Shown: positions 32,747 through 44,770, counted from the stretch's first letter. The stretch: DNA of 64,000 bases from Adiantum capillus-veneris (GCA_014529385.2 CM043962.1:53587905-53651904); one strand, 5' to 3'. The notes: generated by a model from the letters alone, not told the origin. Program-made: numbers and translations.

Positions 32747-33664
32747 TGGGACGCATGTCTAACCTCACCTTCCTATCTTATTGTAGTATTAGCGAGAACC
32801 ACGATTAATTTGTCAAACCATGGGACGAAGCTGACTCGACTAGTGCATAGAGGCTACAAGAGGTTGTCAATCTCTCAGAAAACAACTAGCAACTTGCATC
32901 AAACTCAAGCTACACTCAAGTGATTGAAATCACCAAAAGCCAATCGCTCATCGGCAAGCAAATCACATCCGTTACAACATCAAATGACATCCAAACCTAA
33001 TGAAACTTCTAGGAGAAGTTTATAAGACCTAAGCACACATGCTTATGGTCTCAACCCCTACTTTAGGTCAAGTTCCAAAATCCTGATTATTAACAGCAAT
33101 GGATTTTTTACCTAGTTGTTTTCGACCCAGAATCCATCTAAATGCTTAGCAATGATGCCCCAATACCCCGCCTATGCTTAGTTTTCAATTTAAAAGTGTA
33201 AATTCCTAGTTATGATGAAATTAGGCCGCGGGTCGGCGACGCCAAAAGCTACGAAATAATGTGAATGGCTGACGTCAATGCGTAGAGATCTTACCTGTGG
33301 TTGCAATGCAACAAACGCAATCACAATGTGACAAACGGAGAGGGAGTAGGAAGCACGAGAAGGAGAGAAGTGAGCGTCGTTAGCTCACGCTGTGTTTTTA
33401 TTGTCTAAAACTTATAAAAAACTTACAAAAATTGGATTTTATACCTTAGCCAAGGTTTTTGGGTGGTCAAAACTAATAATCTAGAGTTCTACCAAAGCTG
33501 GGAAATGACTGGCTGATACAATCTAGAAGCTTGTAGCCCTGGATCATTAATTACAGAGTTTATCCGAGACAATAGGAGCTACAATATTCTCGATTTATCA
33601 AAATAATAAATGCTTTACAAAGAGAACTCCAAAAAATGATGTCTGTGTTAGCTTGCTGCTAGCA
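32747..33664 (-). repeat. 5' LTR of element B
   Basis: 918 bp, direct repeat of 9376-10294. The palindrome copy at 33079-33094 (AATCCTGATTATTAAC) has lost its CG core. The U3 end at 33664 abuts J. Confidence 0.9.
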
Positions 33665-33991
33665 AGATCTCTGCAAGCTGCCGAGAGCGAGGAAGGGAAC
33701 TGAGCATGAGAGGATCCTGCACATCTTGCAAGAAGAGAATGACGTAGGCTATGTGAAGAATTAGAGAGCAAGCGAGGTTTTCTTTCTGTAGTGTTGTTTG
33801 AGAGAACGTGACATGGTTAGAAGGAGGGAGGAAGCCTTGCGAGCGAAAGGAGGGAGAGGGCGACTTCCCTTTCCCTGTGAGCTGAGAGTTGGAGGGAGAG
33901 ATGTTATGTGTGAGTTCTGTGTAAGCTACCGAGTGCGAGAGAGAAAGAGACTTGGAGGGCGCTACCCTTGCAAGTCATTGCCGAGAGCATT

Positions 33992-33998
33992 GGGGGGG

Positions 33999-34071
<73 letters not shown>
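33992..34071. repeat. G10 run plus (GA)n microsatellite
   Basis: Ten G followed by about 35 GA repeats. The purine mirror-repeat composition can in principle form a triplex. Confidence 0.95.
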
Positions 34072-34074
<3 letters not shown>

Positions 34075-34478
34075 CTCCTTGTGTAGCAAATAGAGATAGA
34101 GAGAGGGTGTTTCCCTTGTAGATATAGCGGAGGAGAGGGAGGGTACCTCTCTTGTTGTGTTGACAAAAAGTGAGGAAGAGAGAGAGGTAGCTCGAGACAT
34201 AAGGATGGAAAGAGGTCGTAGAGCACGTGTATGAAGGAACGGCCATCGAAGAGATACAAAGTCAAAGTTTCATACACGGATAAGATTTCTTTTCCTCCTA
34301 TTTCTCATAAATTTTGTTGTAAACTTGGCATGATAAAAGAAAATTTTTTTACCTGAACATTTGTTGTGTCTCGCTCTCTCTCTCTATCTCTCTCTCCATT
34401 TTCATAAGAAACAAATGTGTCTTCATGATTTTGTTCTCAAGTCTGAGCGAGTATATGCAGCCCGATCATTGCGTGGAT

Positions 34479-34591
<113 letters not shown>

Positions 34592-34742
34592 TGATACATA
34601 TTTTGGAAATTGATTTAGCCGCACTTACATTGTCTAGGCTCCTTGGTTTGGGAGTGAGCGTAGCAGTAGCTTGAGCTCTTTTATTTGCTAGGTTTTTCTT
34701 GGTCTTGGTCTGCTCCATGGCCCAGGCCTAGAAAAATATCTA

Positions 34743-35726
34743 TCAACAGGACAAATACTTTAACTTATGCACGAACGATGCCAACCCTGTCGCACTGGTA
34801 GGAAGATCCATGAGAGCCAATACCTTCACCTTCTCTTGATCTGCTTCTATTCCATTTTGTGATACCACATGACCCAACAACTGATCCCTTGGTTGTGCCA
34901 ACTTGCACTTCTTTGGGTTCAATTGCCCTTCTTCTTCATCTAGCCTTTGAAAGCACAGCCTCACCTTGGACAAATATTATGACCTAGAACTATAACAGCC
35001 AATATCATCCATAAAAACTCTGATGAACTTACCCAAGTATGACCTGAACACCTTGTTCATATAGTCTTGAAATGTTGCATACGCATTCACCAGTCCAAAA
35101 GGCATCCTACGTTAGGCAAAGCACCCCCATGGAGAGATGAAGGTAGTCTTCCGCTGATCCTCCAAAGCAATACCAATCTGAAAATACCCTGAAAAACCAT
35201 CCATGATAGAATAGTGTTTGTGCCCAGCAACGTGGTCTAGAATCTCATCCTAAAATGGTAGAGGGTAGTGATTCCGCTTGGTCACAGCATTCAAAGGCTT
35301 ATAGTCTACACATAGCCACCATTTCCCATTTTTCTTTGGAGTAATGACAACAGGAGAAACCCAGTCAGACTCTTTTACTGGATAGATAATACCTGCCTCA
35401 AGAAACTTGTTGATCTCCTGCCATAGAGTCTCCTTTTGGATATCTCCCAGCCTCCTTAGCTTCTGTGCTTTTGGCGTGTATCCGTCTTTAAGTAGGATCC
35501 AATGCTCCACTCCTTTAGCTCCTCTCAAATCTTTATACTGCATCACCAATAAGTTGGGATAGGATGCACATAGGTCCATATAGCCTTCCTTCTCCTGCTT
35601 GGTTAAATCTTTACCTAGCACTTCTTCCACCTCTTTAGCCTTCAGACTACAGACAAGGGCTTGCATACCTTTACTTTCACTATTAGAATCTATGGTGACT
35701 CCGAAAAAAGTTGTATTCAGCTTCAA
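34743..35726 (-). pseudogene. Reverse transcriptase, truncated (element E)
   Basis: 35726-35250 holds the RT start: CASYPNLLVMQYKDLRGAKG, KLRRLGDIQKETLWQEINKF, SDWVSPVVITPKKNGKWWLC and NAVTKRNHYPLPF. After breaks, the conceptual translation of 35110-34990 has [20 protein letters not shown] and an FMDD box. 34973-34743 continues with QLNPKKCKLAQPRDQLLGHV. The rest of RT and RNase H is missing here and seems to continue in element D at about 8170. Confidence 0.75.
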
Positions 35727-35823
35727 TAAATTTTCATCGCTCTCTTCCTCTTCTCCACTGGTGGATCCTTCATCATAAGTTGACGCGGTTTCATATTCGT
35801 AACTGGTGCTAGAATCCCTGTTA

Positions 35824-36429
35824 TCACCCCGTCTGATGGATGAAAGCGGCTCTCCTTGTCTTCAGATCCAACATGATTTTCCCTCCATTTTCTCGATCCG
35901 GTAAGGTAAATACCCCCCTCTCCCAATCTTGCTCGGCCCCAATTACCAACAACCATGGCCTTCCCAATATAATTAGATAAGCATTTTCTCCTGCTTTCAT
36001 GACAAAAAAATTAATTTCCATGACCTTTACCTTCACATCCTGTGCCATTCCTAAACAACGAGCTTTGGCATGGTTGGCCATCCTCATTTGCACATTGGAC
36101 CTGACGACAGCTTGGATACCAATATCCCTCATAGTAGACTCTGTGATCACATAGACCTTGGCACCACCATCAATATAGGCTTGAACATGGTTCTTCTTTT
36201 GAAGAAAAATGTTCACCACTGCAAGCACATCGATCGGACTCCCCACCCTCAGGTCTAGATTTTGTACCGCATGCACATCCCCTCCTACTCGAGGAAGCCT
36301 CGCACTGGCACTGGTTGATCGGTGCCTCCTTAGTTTCGGGTTTAATGCAAGCAGTTGCCCAAAAGTGACGTTAGCTTTTTGATTTTGGACATCTCTTACC
36401 AAATCATATTCAGGATTACCGCAACCCAA
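35824..36429 (-). pseudogene. Retropepsin-like protease (element E)
   Basis: NHVQAYIDGGAKVYVITEST gives the active-site loop (DGG in place of DTG/DSG, as seen in some Tat-group elements). It is followed by MRMANHAKARCLG, VKVMEINFFVMKAGENAYLI and ILGRPWLLVIGAEQDW. It is in one frame with a stop at 35824, followed by the RT region in another frame. Confidence 0.7.
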
Positions 36430-36594
36430 CTGAAAATTCTTCTGTGTAGTTCTTCATCTTCACCTTCTCTTGCTTGGTTGTGGCTGCTCTCTACCTTCAT
36501 TCACCTTCTCTTTACCCTTCTTTGCTCTAGTTTCACGTTCCATCTCGGTCTCTCGTTTTTCTCTTTCTCTTTTATTAGACATTATATCAACCTC

Positions 36595-37391
36595 CTACCT
36601 GTCAACACCAATAATATTAACCCTTTGTACTTCATCATTACGTGACGGAGCCACCTGTTCTTGGTTTTTGACTGCTTGTTGCTCCCTTTGACCATTAAAT
36701 TGCGCATGACCCCTGCCTCGACCAAATAGAGGATACATGCTGCCTCTTTCCCTCGATGGGTGAGGGCTATCTGGAGCATAGTGGCCCTCCTCTCCGCAAT
36801 TGTAACATTTGCTAGGCAATCGCCTAGCCCTGCCTCTTCCTGTCCTTGCTTGACCTCTGTCCATAACACTTAAACGCAACTCTTGCATTTGCTCAGACAA
36901 ATCTTGAACTGTACATACCCATTGTTGAGGAACAGTTGCTACCCCTCGATTATGCTGATTCTCCATTTGAACTTCTGCCCTCGGACTTGAGGTCGGATTG
37001 GGAACCATTACTTCGTATTGCAATGCACCTTGCTCTATCTTCTTTTTAATTTTTTGGCTCTTTGACCGTGCAATAGCAACAACCCTGTTGTAATTCTCTG
37101 GCCCCTCGAAATACACCTTTTCACGAACTTTGGGGTGCAAACAAGCCATAAAATTTTCCAACTTAAAGTACTAACCATCATTAGCCAACTGCATGGCTAC
37201 TTCAAAGTCCCTCTAGCACTCTTCACATCTTGCTTCAAATTCTTCAACCTTGCATCCAAATCGGCGGGAGATACCTCTTTACGAAAATGATGTAGAAAAT
37301 GGGCCTGCAACATCGGCCACATAAGTCGTGGCTCTCCTTCCAAGGCATAGAACCATGTCTTTGCTCTTGCCCGCATCAATAGTGGAATCAT
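36595..37391 (-). pseudogene. Gag with zinc knuckle (element E)
   Basis: 37391-37197 has MIPLLMRARAKTWFYALEGE, FLHHFRKEVSPADLDARL and KNLKQDVKSA. 37161-36595 has MENFMACLHPKVREKVYFEG, RQ-rich linkers and the knuckle CYNCGEEGHYAPDS, whose last Cys is Ser, so it is damaged. Stops and frame changes near 37165-37195 separate the two. Same gag type as element C. Confidence 0.75.
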
Positions 37392-37564
37392 TTTAGTTTT
37401 CTATCTTCATTTGGCATATGCAGAGATAGCATATACAAATCAAAATCAGCCATCCACTCTTTTGGATCTTCTTCTCCGGTGAAAACTGGTCCAAAACTGT
37501 GCGCTGCCATCTGTCCTTGATGGAACTAACTTTCCTTGATCAAAACCGACAAGAAATCAGTTGC

Positions 37565-37696
37565 TCCTCAGTGGGGGCACTAGAAGATGGAGAGAGGGAA
37601 TGAAGTCCACACCCGACACACAACACAAAGCCTCCCTACAGCTCAGGTATCCATAGAAGTACTAACCTCTCAAATAACACCTTCAAATCACCTAGT
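37565..37696 (-). repeat. Primer-site region and truncated 5' LTR of element E
   Basis: Primer region TAGTGCCCCCACTGAGGA (minus strand, 37565-37582), then a plus-strand LTR start TGGAGAGAGGGAATGAAG at 37588. The first 80 bp can be aligned to the LTR of element C. The LTR stops at about 37696. Confidence 0.55.
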
Positions 37697-38340
37697 GCAA
37701 TGGAAAGATAGATAGCCCTTGAACGATGGGCATATATACAATGCACGGGGGGAAAAACCTCCTAAAGAGGAAAAAAATGCCCCGTTGGTCCTACTGTGTT
37801 TACACACATCACTACCATATGCATATGGTAACAAATCACCCTTGGAGTGATGTGGTGAATGAGAGCTGGCACATGAGTAAAGGGAAGTGCCATGCCCTGA
37901 GGACATCATCAATCCACAAAGGAGAGTAAGCCCAAAGCTTTGCGTAAAGCTTTGAACTTCTAATGAGACAATGCCTTTGTGAAAAGATCTGCAAGGTTGT
38001 CCTGTGTTGGCACATAAGCCAAGCTCATCTCTCCTCCTGAGAGCCTCTCCCTGACATAGTGGTAATGCACCTCAATGTGGTTTGTGCGAGCATGAAAAAT
38101 TGGGTTCCTCGCAACTGACAATGTGCTCTGATTGTCAGTGTAGATAGTTTTGGTAGTGTCATGTCCAACACCCAAATCAGCCAGAAGAAGTCTGAGCCAC
38201 ACACACTCAACCGTAGCTGTGAATACTGCCCTGTACTTAGCCTCACAACTAGAAGTGGACACAATAGGTTTATTCTTTCTCAACCATGATATACATGAAC
38301 TTCTAAGGATGAAACAAAAACCACTTGTGGACACTCACGT
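37697..38340 (-). pseudogene. Element F, 3' end: copia RNase H and truncated 3' LTR
   Basis: Minus-strand Ty1/copia. 38334-37960 has STSSCEAKYRAVFTATVECV, DNQSTLSVARNPIFHARTNH, IEVHYHYVRERL and LADLFTKALS, the copia RNase H end. Its LTR begins at 37833 (minus strand TGTTACCATATGCATATGG) and matches the LTR of element H for about 137 bp before it is cut. Upstream parts of F lie at 53010-53670 and 62567-63060, separated by elements G and I. Confidence 0.8.
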
Positions 38341-40079
38341 TGTCAAATAGTTGGCGGTCTTGCCAGGAAGGCGCCGGGCCTCTACATGTGAGGGTTTGTG
38401 GGGAGACTGGGAAGCTTTTCACTTAAGCAAGCTTAGGGTTTGTAGCAAATACTTGTGTATAGCCATTGGAATCTTACACACAGACACACACATACGCACA
38501 CAAGAAACCTTCAAAATAAAACAAAGATGAAAACATCAAGGCTTTGATTGTATCTAATCAAAGGTAAGATTAAAGGGCTCACTGATGTATTTATAACAGC
38601 AAGTCGTTGTGCTCCAAATAGACTACGAATGGTTCTTTGAAACTGTAACTTAGTGCTTACAAAGATGTAGATATTTTGCCTAGCAATAGGAGTGAGCCGT
38701 GTGTACAAGTCTTCTTGGTTCATAGTAATATCAAAAAAGCAAGACTCAACCCCTAGAGGAGAATAAATATGTGCACATCAAAAGAATTTGAGTAGTCTAG
38801 TAGTGGCAAAATAAGAGGATGTGGAGAAAGAAGAATTTCTTGCAGTCTTTCCGGCCCAAAGAGAAACACAATTCTCTGTTTGAAGTGGATTTTATGGCTA
38901 ATACAAATGTTAATTCTAATATGTTGCACAAAGTGAAAGGGTTGATAAGTTACACCATTGGGGTTATTCATCTAAGAAATCTCAGAAGATAGTCAAAACA
39001 ATGGAGGAAAGAGATAAGAGAGACAACCAACACACAAAGACCCACACAAGCTTAATCCAAAGAAGTGAAGCACACCTCAAGACTTGTGGTATTGTAGCCA
39101 GCTTGATGAAGTAGATGATGCGTAGTAGTCCCCAACACCATTTGCAAGCAACCAACAATGCGTCTTTATTGATGAAAGAAGGTTACATAGAGTGTATGAG
39201 TATTACAAGTGAGGAGATATAAGGCTTGAGGCATGAAGTAGCAAGCTCAAGATGTGTTGGGCTGACATTGAGAGAGAGTTTTCCTCACGGAGATGGCTAG
39301 GAGGTTGGGTGATGGCTTGATAGAGTGGCTTGATTATGGGGATTGCTTGAGCGCTTGGTTGCTTGATGGTTTGCTTGATGCCCGAGTGAGGAGCAAGAGG
39401 CTCCATTTATAGGTGAGGTTGCCTCTTGAAGAAGATATTTTCTTAGAAATATCCAAGGGATTTTTGTGACAAGTGTCTCCCTTTTCAAAAATATCTTGAA
39501 ATTATCTTCAAAGTTTCTAGATCTTTCTCTTTAAGAAATATCTAGAGGTTCTTCTAGATCTTTCTCTTCAAAAAAAATCTAGAGGTTCTTTTAGATTTTC
39601 TCCAAATATCTTCTCCTTGCCGCCATAAGCCTCCAAGAGTAGCTTTATAAAAAATTGAGAGAGAGCTTGGCATACATCATGGATGACATCAAACAAACTC
39701 GTAACCACTTTTCCAAGGGATTTTTCTAGGTCCATAATCACTCCAAAGTGCACCTACTATGTGTAGAATGTCACCTCATGGGGTATACTATGACTAAGGC
39801 CACTTTTGGCCATGCTATACATGTCATATGCCACATAGGATGCGTAGTAGATAGGAGGTATGATTTATAGATTCATTTCATCATGACTCCAAGAAGAGGT
39901 TCACAAAGAAGCTCGGGATCGAAGCCCGTTCCAACAAGAGTGACACATCAGACTTCGACTAGCTTTTTGCATGCTAAATAGAAAATGCGTATACTTATAC
40001 ACTTAAGGTATACACATAAAATCCATAATATTATAGGGATTAGCTTGCGTTCCCACTATGCACGTGCCACGACACGACA
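38341..40079 (-). repeat. 3' LTR of element G
   Basis: 1739 bp, direct repeat of 51233-53009. It contains CTAGA-rich short repeats at about 39515-39600 and an imperfect hairpin there. Confidence 0.9.
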
Positions 40080-41269
40080 TCCACCCCCTCTAAACCTGCA
40101 CATCCTCCGGTATGTGCCACAACCAATGTTTGCAGGTTTGACTCTCTTGGAGTTTCTTCTTCCTCATCTTCACTGGGTGATTCCAATCCATCATTATCTC
40201 TTACTTGATCAGCTGGATGACTATCCTCTCTTATTTTGAATACCTTGATTCTCTTTCCTGCAATGGGTATCTTTATCTCTGTTCCATCCAATTCAGCCAG
40301 GGTGTAAGTGGCATTGCCATGTACATACTTGACTATATACGGCCCAAACCATCTTTTTGAAACCTTTGTCCTAACAGTATGCTGGTTATCAAGACTACTG
40401 TCATACACTAAAACGCAATCTCCTTGCTTAATTACCTTCCTTCTTAGCCTGTGCCATCTATCAAAGTAGTCCTTGCTTTTCAACCTAGCATTCTTCAATC
40501 TTTCTTTTGCAACCTCAATATCTTCAGGCCTTCTTTCTAGTTGTCTTATACGCAAGGCAAGGAGCTCTTCTCTTCTAAGCCCATCTTGCCAAGGTAGCAC
40601 ATTCCATGTGGGAATGGTCTCTTCAATGGGCATTACAGGCTTTTGACCATACATCAATTCTGCAGGCATGTAGCCAGTTACTGAGCTGTGTGTCGTGCGA
40701 TCAGCCCATAGAGCATATGGCAATAGTTTTGGCGACTCACTAATTCTCCCTTCGCAAGCTTTAGCCAAGGCTTTGATGATTGGCGGATGCCCTCTTTCAC
40801 TTTTTCCGTTGCCTTTCGGATTGTAAGCAGTGGTAAGGGAAAGCTTGATTCCTATCCTGGAAAAGAATTCCCTTGCTTCCTTGGCATCCATCTCTCCTCT
40901 GTCTGTAGTTATCTTTTCCACACAACCATAGCAGCAGATTACATCCTCAAGAAGAAATTTACATACTGCCTCTGTAGTCTTTGTCCTTAAAGCTCGCCCT
41001 TCAACCTGATTAGTCAAGTCTTCTCTTGCAAGAACCAAGTACCTCATCTGCCAGAGTCCTAAAGGCATGGTGACTAGATCCACAACCCATTTGTAATGCA
41101 TGGCTAGTGGATAAGTAGGATGTAACCCATTACGATGTCGCACACTTGAATACATTTGACATGCTACACATGATTCCACAAAGTGGGTACATCCTTGTAC
41201 ATACCTTTCCACCAGTACCTTTCCTTTAGCTTTGAAAAGGTTGCCCACACACCACGGTGTCCAGCCCAT
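40040..41269 (-). pseudogene. Integrase (element G)
   Basis: 409 codons. The zinc-module end (CTHFVESCVACQ) lies close to the start, so the His part is outside this frame upstream (41270-41340). Core: WVVDLVTMPLGLWQMRYLVL (first Asp), TTDRGEMDAKEAREFF (second Asp), TTAYNPKGNGKSERGHPPII (Glu). The C-terminal domain has KVSKRWFGPYIVKYVHGNAT (GPY/F type) and no chromodomain. The stop lies 40 bp inside the 3' LTR, so the polypurine tract is within the coding frame. The open frame is long, but the zinc module is split off. Confidence 0.8.
40080..40094 (-). other. Polypurine tract of element G
   Basis: The minus strand reads TTAGAGGGGGTGGA immediately before the 3' LTR. Confidence 0.8.
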
Positions 41270-41346
41270 AGGTTCTCATGAAACTCCTGCATGAGCTTTA
41301 CTTGACTCTACTTGTTACATACTACCCTTTGTGGTATAGCATCCTT

Positions 41347-42276
41347 CTATTTTGGATGTTTCCATAAGTAACCATCCTGCAAAAAGTACCCATATGCTTT
41401 TCTATGTATCCTCTTAAACTCATGCTCAGACCAATCACCCTGTTTTGTTAAAGTACTCAAATAACGACCAATAAGCAACCAATCTCCTTCATACCCATCT
41501 TCTAAAAACAGCTCAAGTGCACTAGGTGTGCCAACATCATTATGCTCAACATGATTAATGGAGTAGAACCTTGTGCCTACATCTTCACTATCATCTACCA
41601 TGTCTTGCTCATCCTCACACCTTGCCCTTGACAGCATATTCGCTACCGGATTGTCTTTTCCTTCAATATGTTTGAACTCAGGATTCAACGACTTAATGTA
41701 GGCAATCCATCTTAGCATGGCAATGTCTGGTGTTGAGCAGCTTGTAATCATTCCAAGGAGTGGTAGACAATCTATTTCCACAACTACATATGCTCCAATC
41801 AAGTACTCCTTTTCACTCTTTAGTGCTGTAACCATGCCCCACAATTCCCGTTTTACCTGCGGGTAGTTCCTTTGTCGAGTACTTAGAACCTTGGCTCCAA
41901 ACCTTACCACATACCTATGTCCCTCTTCATCATCCTGCCCTATTGCCCATCCAATTCCTGTCGGACTCGTATCCACTGTCACTATTACTGGCTTTCCACA
42001 CTCATAGTTTACCTTTCTTAAAGTTGGTGCTTGTTGTAGTAAATCCTTTAGCTTTCTCATAGCCCTTGCTTGTGCGTCTCCCCAATGAAACTTTTGGTTT
42101 TTCCTTAACAACTGATACAAAGGATCTGCTACATGTGCATAATGTGGGATCCATATAACATAAAACACACATGCACCAAGAAATCTGCGAACTTCACTCA
42201 CAGATATGCATACCTCCTTCATCTTTTGAATTGCATCAATTTTGCTGGACAAGGTCGTCTCCCATTGGGGCCACAC
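41347..42276 (-). pseudogene. RNase H (element G)
   Basis: 309-codon frame: VRRFLGACVFYVIWIPHYAH (end of RT), VIVTVDTSPTGIGWAIGQDD (Asp), RQRNYPQVKRELWGMVTALK (Glu), VVEIDCLPLLGMI (Asp), EFKHIEGKDNPVANMLSRAR. All main catalytic positions are visible. The frame ends in a linker that leads into the integrase zinc module. Confidence 0.8.
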
Positions 42277-43514
42277 ATGTGCCCAACAATCAACACCTCC
42301 TTCACTCCAAACACATACTTTTGTCCTGAGAGGGTAAGGTTCACCTCTTCCAGTCTGGAGAGGATCTTGTCACAATCATCTATGTGTTGTGCCACAAATT
42401 TGCGGCACCCCTTGGAATCTAAAGCTTCATATTTATTACTTTCTTCACATCCTTTGATAGGAACATCATCAAGAAAGGGCATAGTTACCTGGGGAATAAA
42501 GTCATGTAAGACCTTATTCATATCATTCATCATATGTGCAACCGAATTGGTTGCTCCCTATGGTAAGGTACACATCCTCACCAAACCCAAAGGTGTCCTC
42601 ATGGTAGTCATATCCCTGCTTTCCGTTGCTAATTGGAACTGATCATACCCTGAGTACAAATTTCCCATAGAATATATTGCCCTTCCTGAAAATGCTTCTG
42701 CAAACTCATCCACAATTGGCCCTGTACCCATATTCCTGATTGTGACTTTGTTGACCGGCTGCATATATTGGATGAAGCGCAAATCTCCATTCTTCTTTGG
42801 TACTGTGAACCACCTGTTTGAGTATGGAGCACATGAAGGCTCCAAAATACCCATCTTGATCTTCTCATTTAGCAGCTCAATTAGCTTTGGTAAGTGAGCC
42901 TTTGGAACTGGTATTGGCCGTAAGTTCCAAGGTACATGACGGATGGTAAAGATTACCATAGGAGCAACAATGGTAGGATCTACACATCCTATCTCATGTG
43001 GTTCAAATGCAAATGCCTTTCCATGTTTAGAGAGCATCACTTCAAAACATTCCCTTTCAACATGTGTCAAGGAGTCCTCATTCCCAATCTTCAATTGCTT
43101 TAGAGACTCGTTTGTAAACCCGTGTCCAATCCCTTTTGGATTTCTGAGACTAGGTTGCAAAGAAGCCTGTTCTAGCTTTTCCTTGCACTTATTTGGCAAA
43201 GGAAGTGCCACTGGTTTTACCTTCTTTGCCACAGTCTTGTACTTGGTTTCCACCTTTACTTCATGTTTTTGCTTCCTATCCTCGTGTTCCTTTTGAAATG
43301 CCTCAATCACATTGTACATTTCCAGTGAGCACACTTTCACTATCTCATTTTGGTCATGCGAAGGATAATCTACTCTAGACTGCAAATGCTGTAATGTGTT
43401 CACAAAAGAAAACTCCTCAAACACACCTGTTATGTTTTCATTGTTACCTAGCAGACCATGCTCTTTCCACTCCTTTAGTAGACTATGTACATGTTTGCGG
43501 GAACCTCGACTCAA
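42219..43514 (-). pseudogene. Reverse transcriptase (element G)
   Basis: 43514-42558 has a charged N-terminal part, then ILEPSCAPYSNRWFTVPKKN, GDLRFIQYMQPVNKVTIRN, AIYSMGNLYSGYDQFQLATE and TTMRTPLGLVRM. A stop follows, and 42533-42219 has VTMPFLDDVPIKG (the FLDD box), LEEVNLTLSGQKYVFG and EVLIVGHMCGPNGRRP. The Asp pair is intact. Two frames with a break near 42540-42558. Confidence 0.8.
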
Positions 43515-43627
43515 GTTCTCACATTTTAGAAAAGAGACATATCCATATTCTGTTAGACCTGCAAAACCTGTACAGAAATCCTCCTTATGTGAGAACCTTT
43601 CCCTTTTTGTACCATCATAATCCCGCT

Positions 43628-44113
43628 CTACAATGGTACCTGGCCAAAACCCATTCTCTCTCCTTGATCATAAAACTCTTTAATCAATCTGGGCAATGGG
43701 CGCTCTCGGAGACTGTCACTATTTCTTTCATGATTCACACAGACAGTGAGAAATTGAACATCACATTTTCCATCTTTACTTCTTATCCTAGCATAAGAAG
43801 AACCATCATCCATTACCTTTATTTCCATTCTAACCCCTACAATGTAGGGTTGTCCAAGGATGAGATCATAAGAAGATGTGTCCTGTACAAAAAAATTCTG
43901 CTCTTCCTTTACATCTCCAATAGTTACTTTCACACTTGGACAAGCTGCATATAACTCACCCGATGAATTATTTGCTACCTTAACCATCCATCCATGATCT
44001 GTGTCCATTGGTAATTTGCACTTGTTGAATAAGCTCTTTGAAATTATGTTTATTTCTGAACCATGGTCAATTAAGGCAACAAATGGCTCTTCAAGATCAC
44101 CCACCTTGACCAT
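43628..44113 (-). CDS. Retropepsin-like protease (element G)
   Basis: 161-codon open frame: EEPFVALIDHGSEINIISKS (D-H-G in the active-site loop), DHGWMVKVANNSSGELYAAC, VTIGDVKEEQNFFVQDTSSY, DLILGQPYIVGVRMEIKVMD, ending in GQVPL. His in the second active-site position is uncommon; retropepsins usually have Thr or Ser. It lies between gag and RT. Start uncertain; it was probably part of a longer polyprotein. Confidence 0.7.
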   Translation of the reverse strand: MVKVGDLEEPFVALIDHGSEINIISKSLFNKCKLPMDTDHGWMVKVANNSSGELYAACPSVKVTIGDVKEEQNFFVQDTSSYDLILGQPYIVGVRMEIKVMDDGSSYARIRSKDGKCDVQFLTVCVNHERNSDSLRERPLPRLIKEFYDQGERMGFGQVPL

Positions 44114-44770
44114 TGTCTCTGTCGTAGCTCTTGCCCAATGGTTCGTGGAAAAGTGACTTCTTGGAATGGATTCGTACTCCTCATCTCCATTTGAAAACTG
44201 TACTTGCTTTGCTCTTCCAGAAGAATGGTAGCACCCTACAACATCCTCATCATGCTCTCTGTCTTCTACCTATATTACCTGTGTCTTTAAGCTTTCTCCT
44301 TCAAATTGCGGGCGAATGGTGTCAACAAGAGTTTGCCTCTTCCTTTTTATGATATCAATGATCTCCTCGTGAAACTCGCGCTTGGCTATGCCAAGGACCT
44401 CCCCCAAGGTAAACTCTGTTTTGCTATTCAAAATTCTTTCTTCTAGAACTTTCTTTAAGTCTGTAGCAGCCTCAATATCAGACTGTAACTTATATGTTGG
44501 AGTTTTAGGCTTACCTTTTGATGACTCCTTTTTCCTCCTAGTTGTCTTTCATCCATAGTCACTTAAGGTGGGGGTGCTTCCTGTGTTGTAGGCGCTCGAG
44601 GAGGTATTGTATCGCTCCTTCTAGTAATTCTTTTGGATGGTCCTTCGTCGCCACTCTCTCGCCTGTGCTTTTCTTCCACAAAAACTTCGTTGTTTTGACA
44701 TTTTGCAATATAGGCATGCACTGACAAGGAGTCCACAGGGTCATTCCATCCTGTTTCTAGAAAAATACAG
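44114..44770 (-). other. Gag-protease linker of element G
   Basis: Degenerate minus-strand sequence. Short frames at 44781-44563 (PVDSLSVHAYIAKCQNNEVF) carry on from the end of gag in another frame. No domain recognised. Confidence 0.4.

Larger units (their letters stand above)
9376..33664 (-). mobile_element. Element B: giant gypsy LTR retrotransposon (24.3 kb with nested element C)
   Basis: A full-length minus-strand element bounded by 0.92-kb LTRs (9376-10294, 32747-33664), with a tRNA-Asp-like primer site and a polypurine tract in the expected places. Order in its own sense: leader with palindrome array, gag, zinc knuckles, protease, RT, RNase H, two zinc modules, integrase, second protease, internal polypurine tract, noncoding DNA with a second palindrome array, then a second coding block interrupted by element C. 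Without C it is about 18.9 kb. LTR identity is roughly 92% by eye and the frames carry stops, so it is old and inactive. The 5-bp flanks (ttctg / agatc) do not match, so no target duplication is seen. Confidence 0.85.
34736..37696 (-). mobile_element. Element E: 5' part of a Tat-like gypsy retrotransposon (probable partner of element D)
   Basis: Order in element sense: partial 5' LTR (37588-37696), primer-site region, gag with a zinc knuckle, protease, RT to LGHVVSQNGI and FVHKLKYLS. It stops near 34736, where D would continue. Its LTR start, primer-site region and gag resemble element C. It has several frame breaks. Its LTR is cut off at about 37696, where copia element F begins. Confidence 0.7.

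Noticed and set aside
9376..33664. Element B as two unrelated elements side by side
   Set aside because: One primer site, one terminal polypurine tract and one LTR pair bracket the whole region, and the palindrome family occurs in LTR, leader and 3' part. A recombinant origin cannot be fully excluded.
38511..39753. Repeated short frames in both G LTRs (such as MNQEDLYTRLTPIARQNIYI)
   Set aside because: They recur because both LTRs derive from one sequence. They are short, without known motifs, and differ by stops or length changes.
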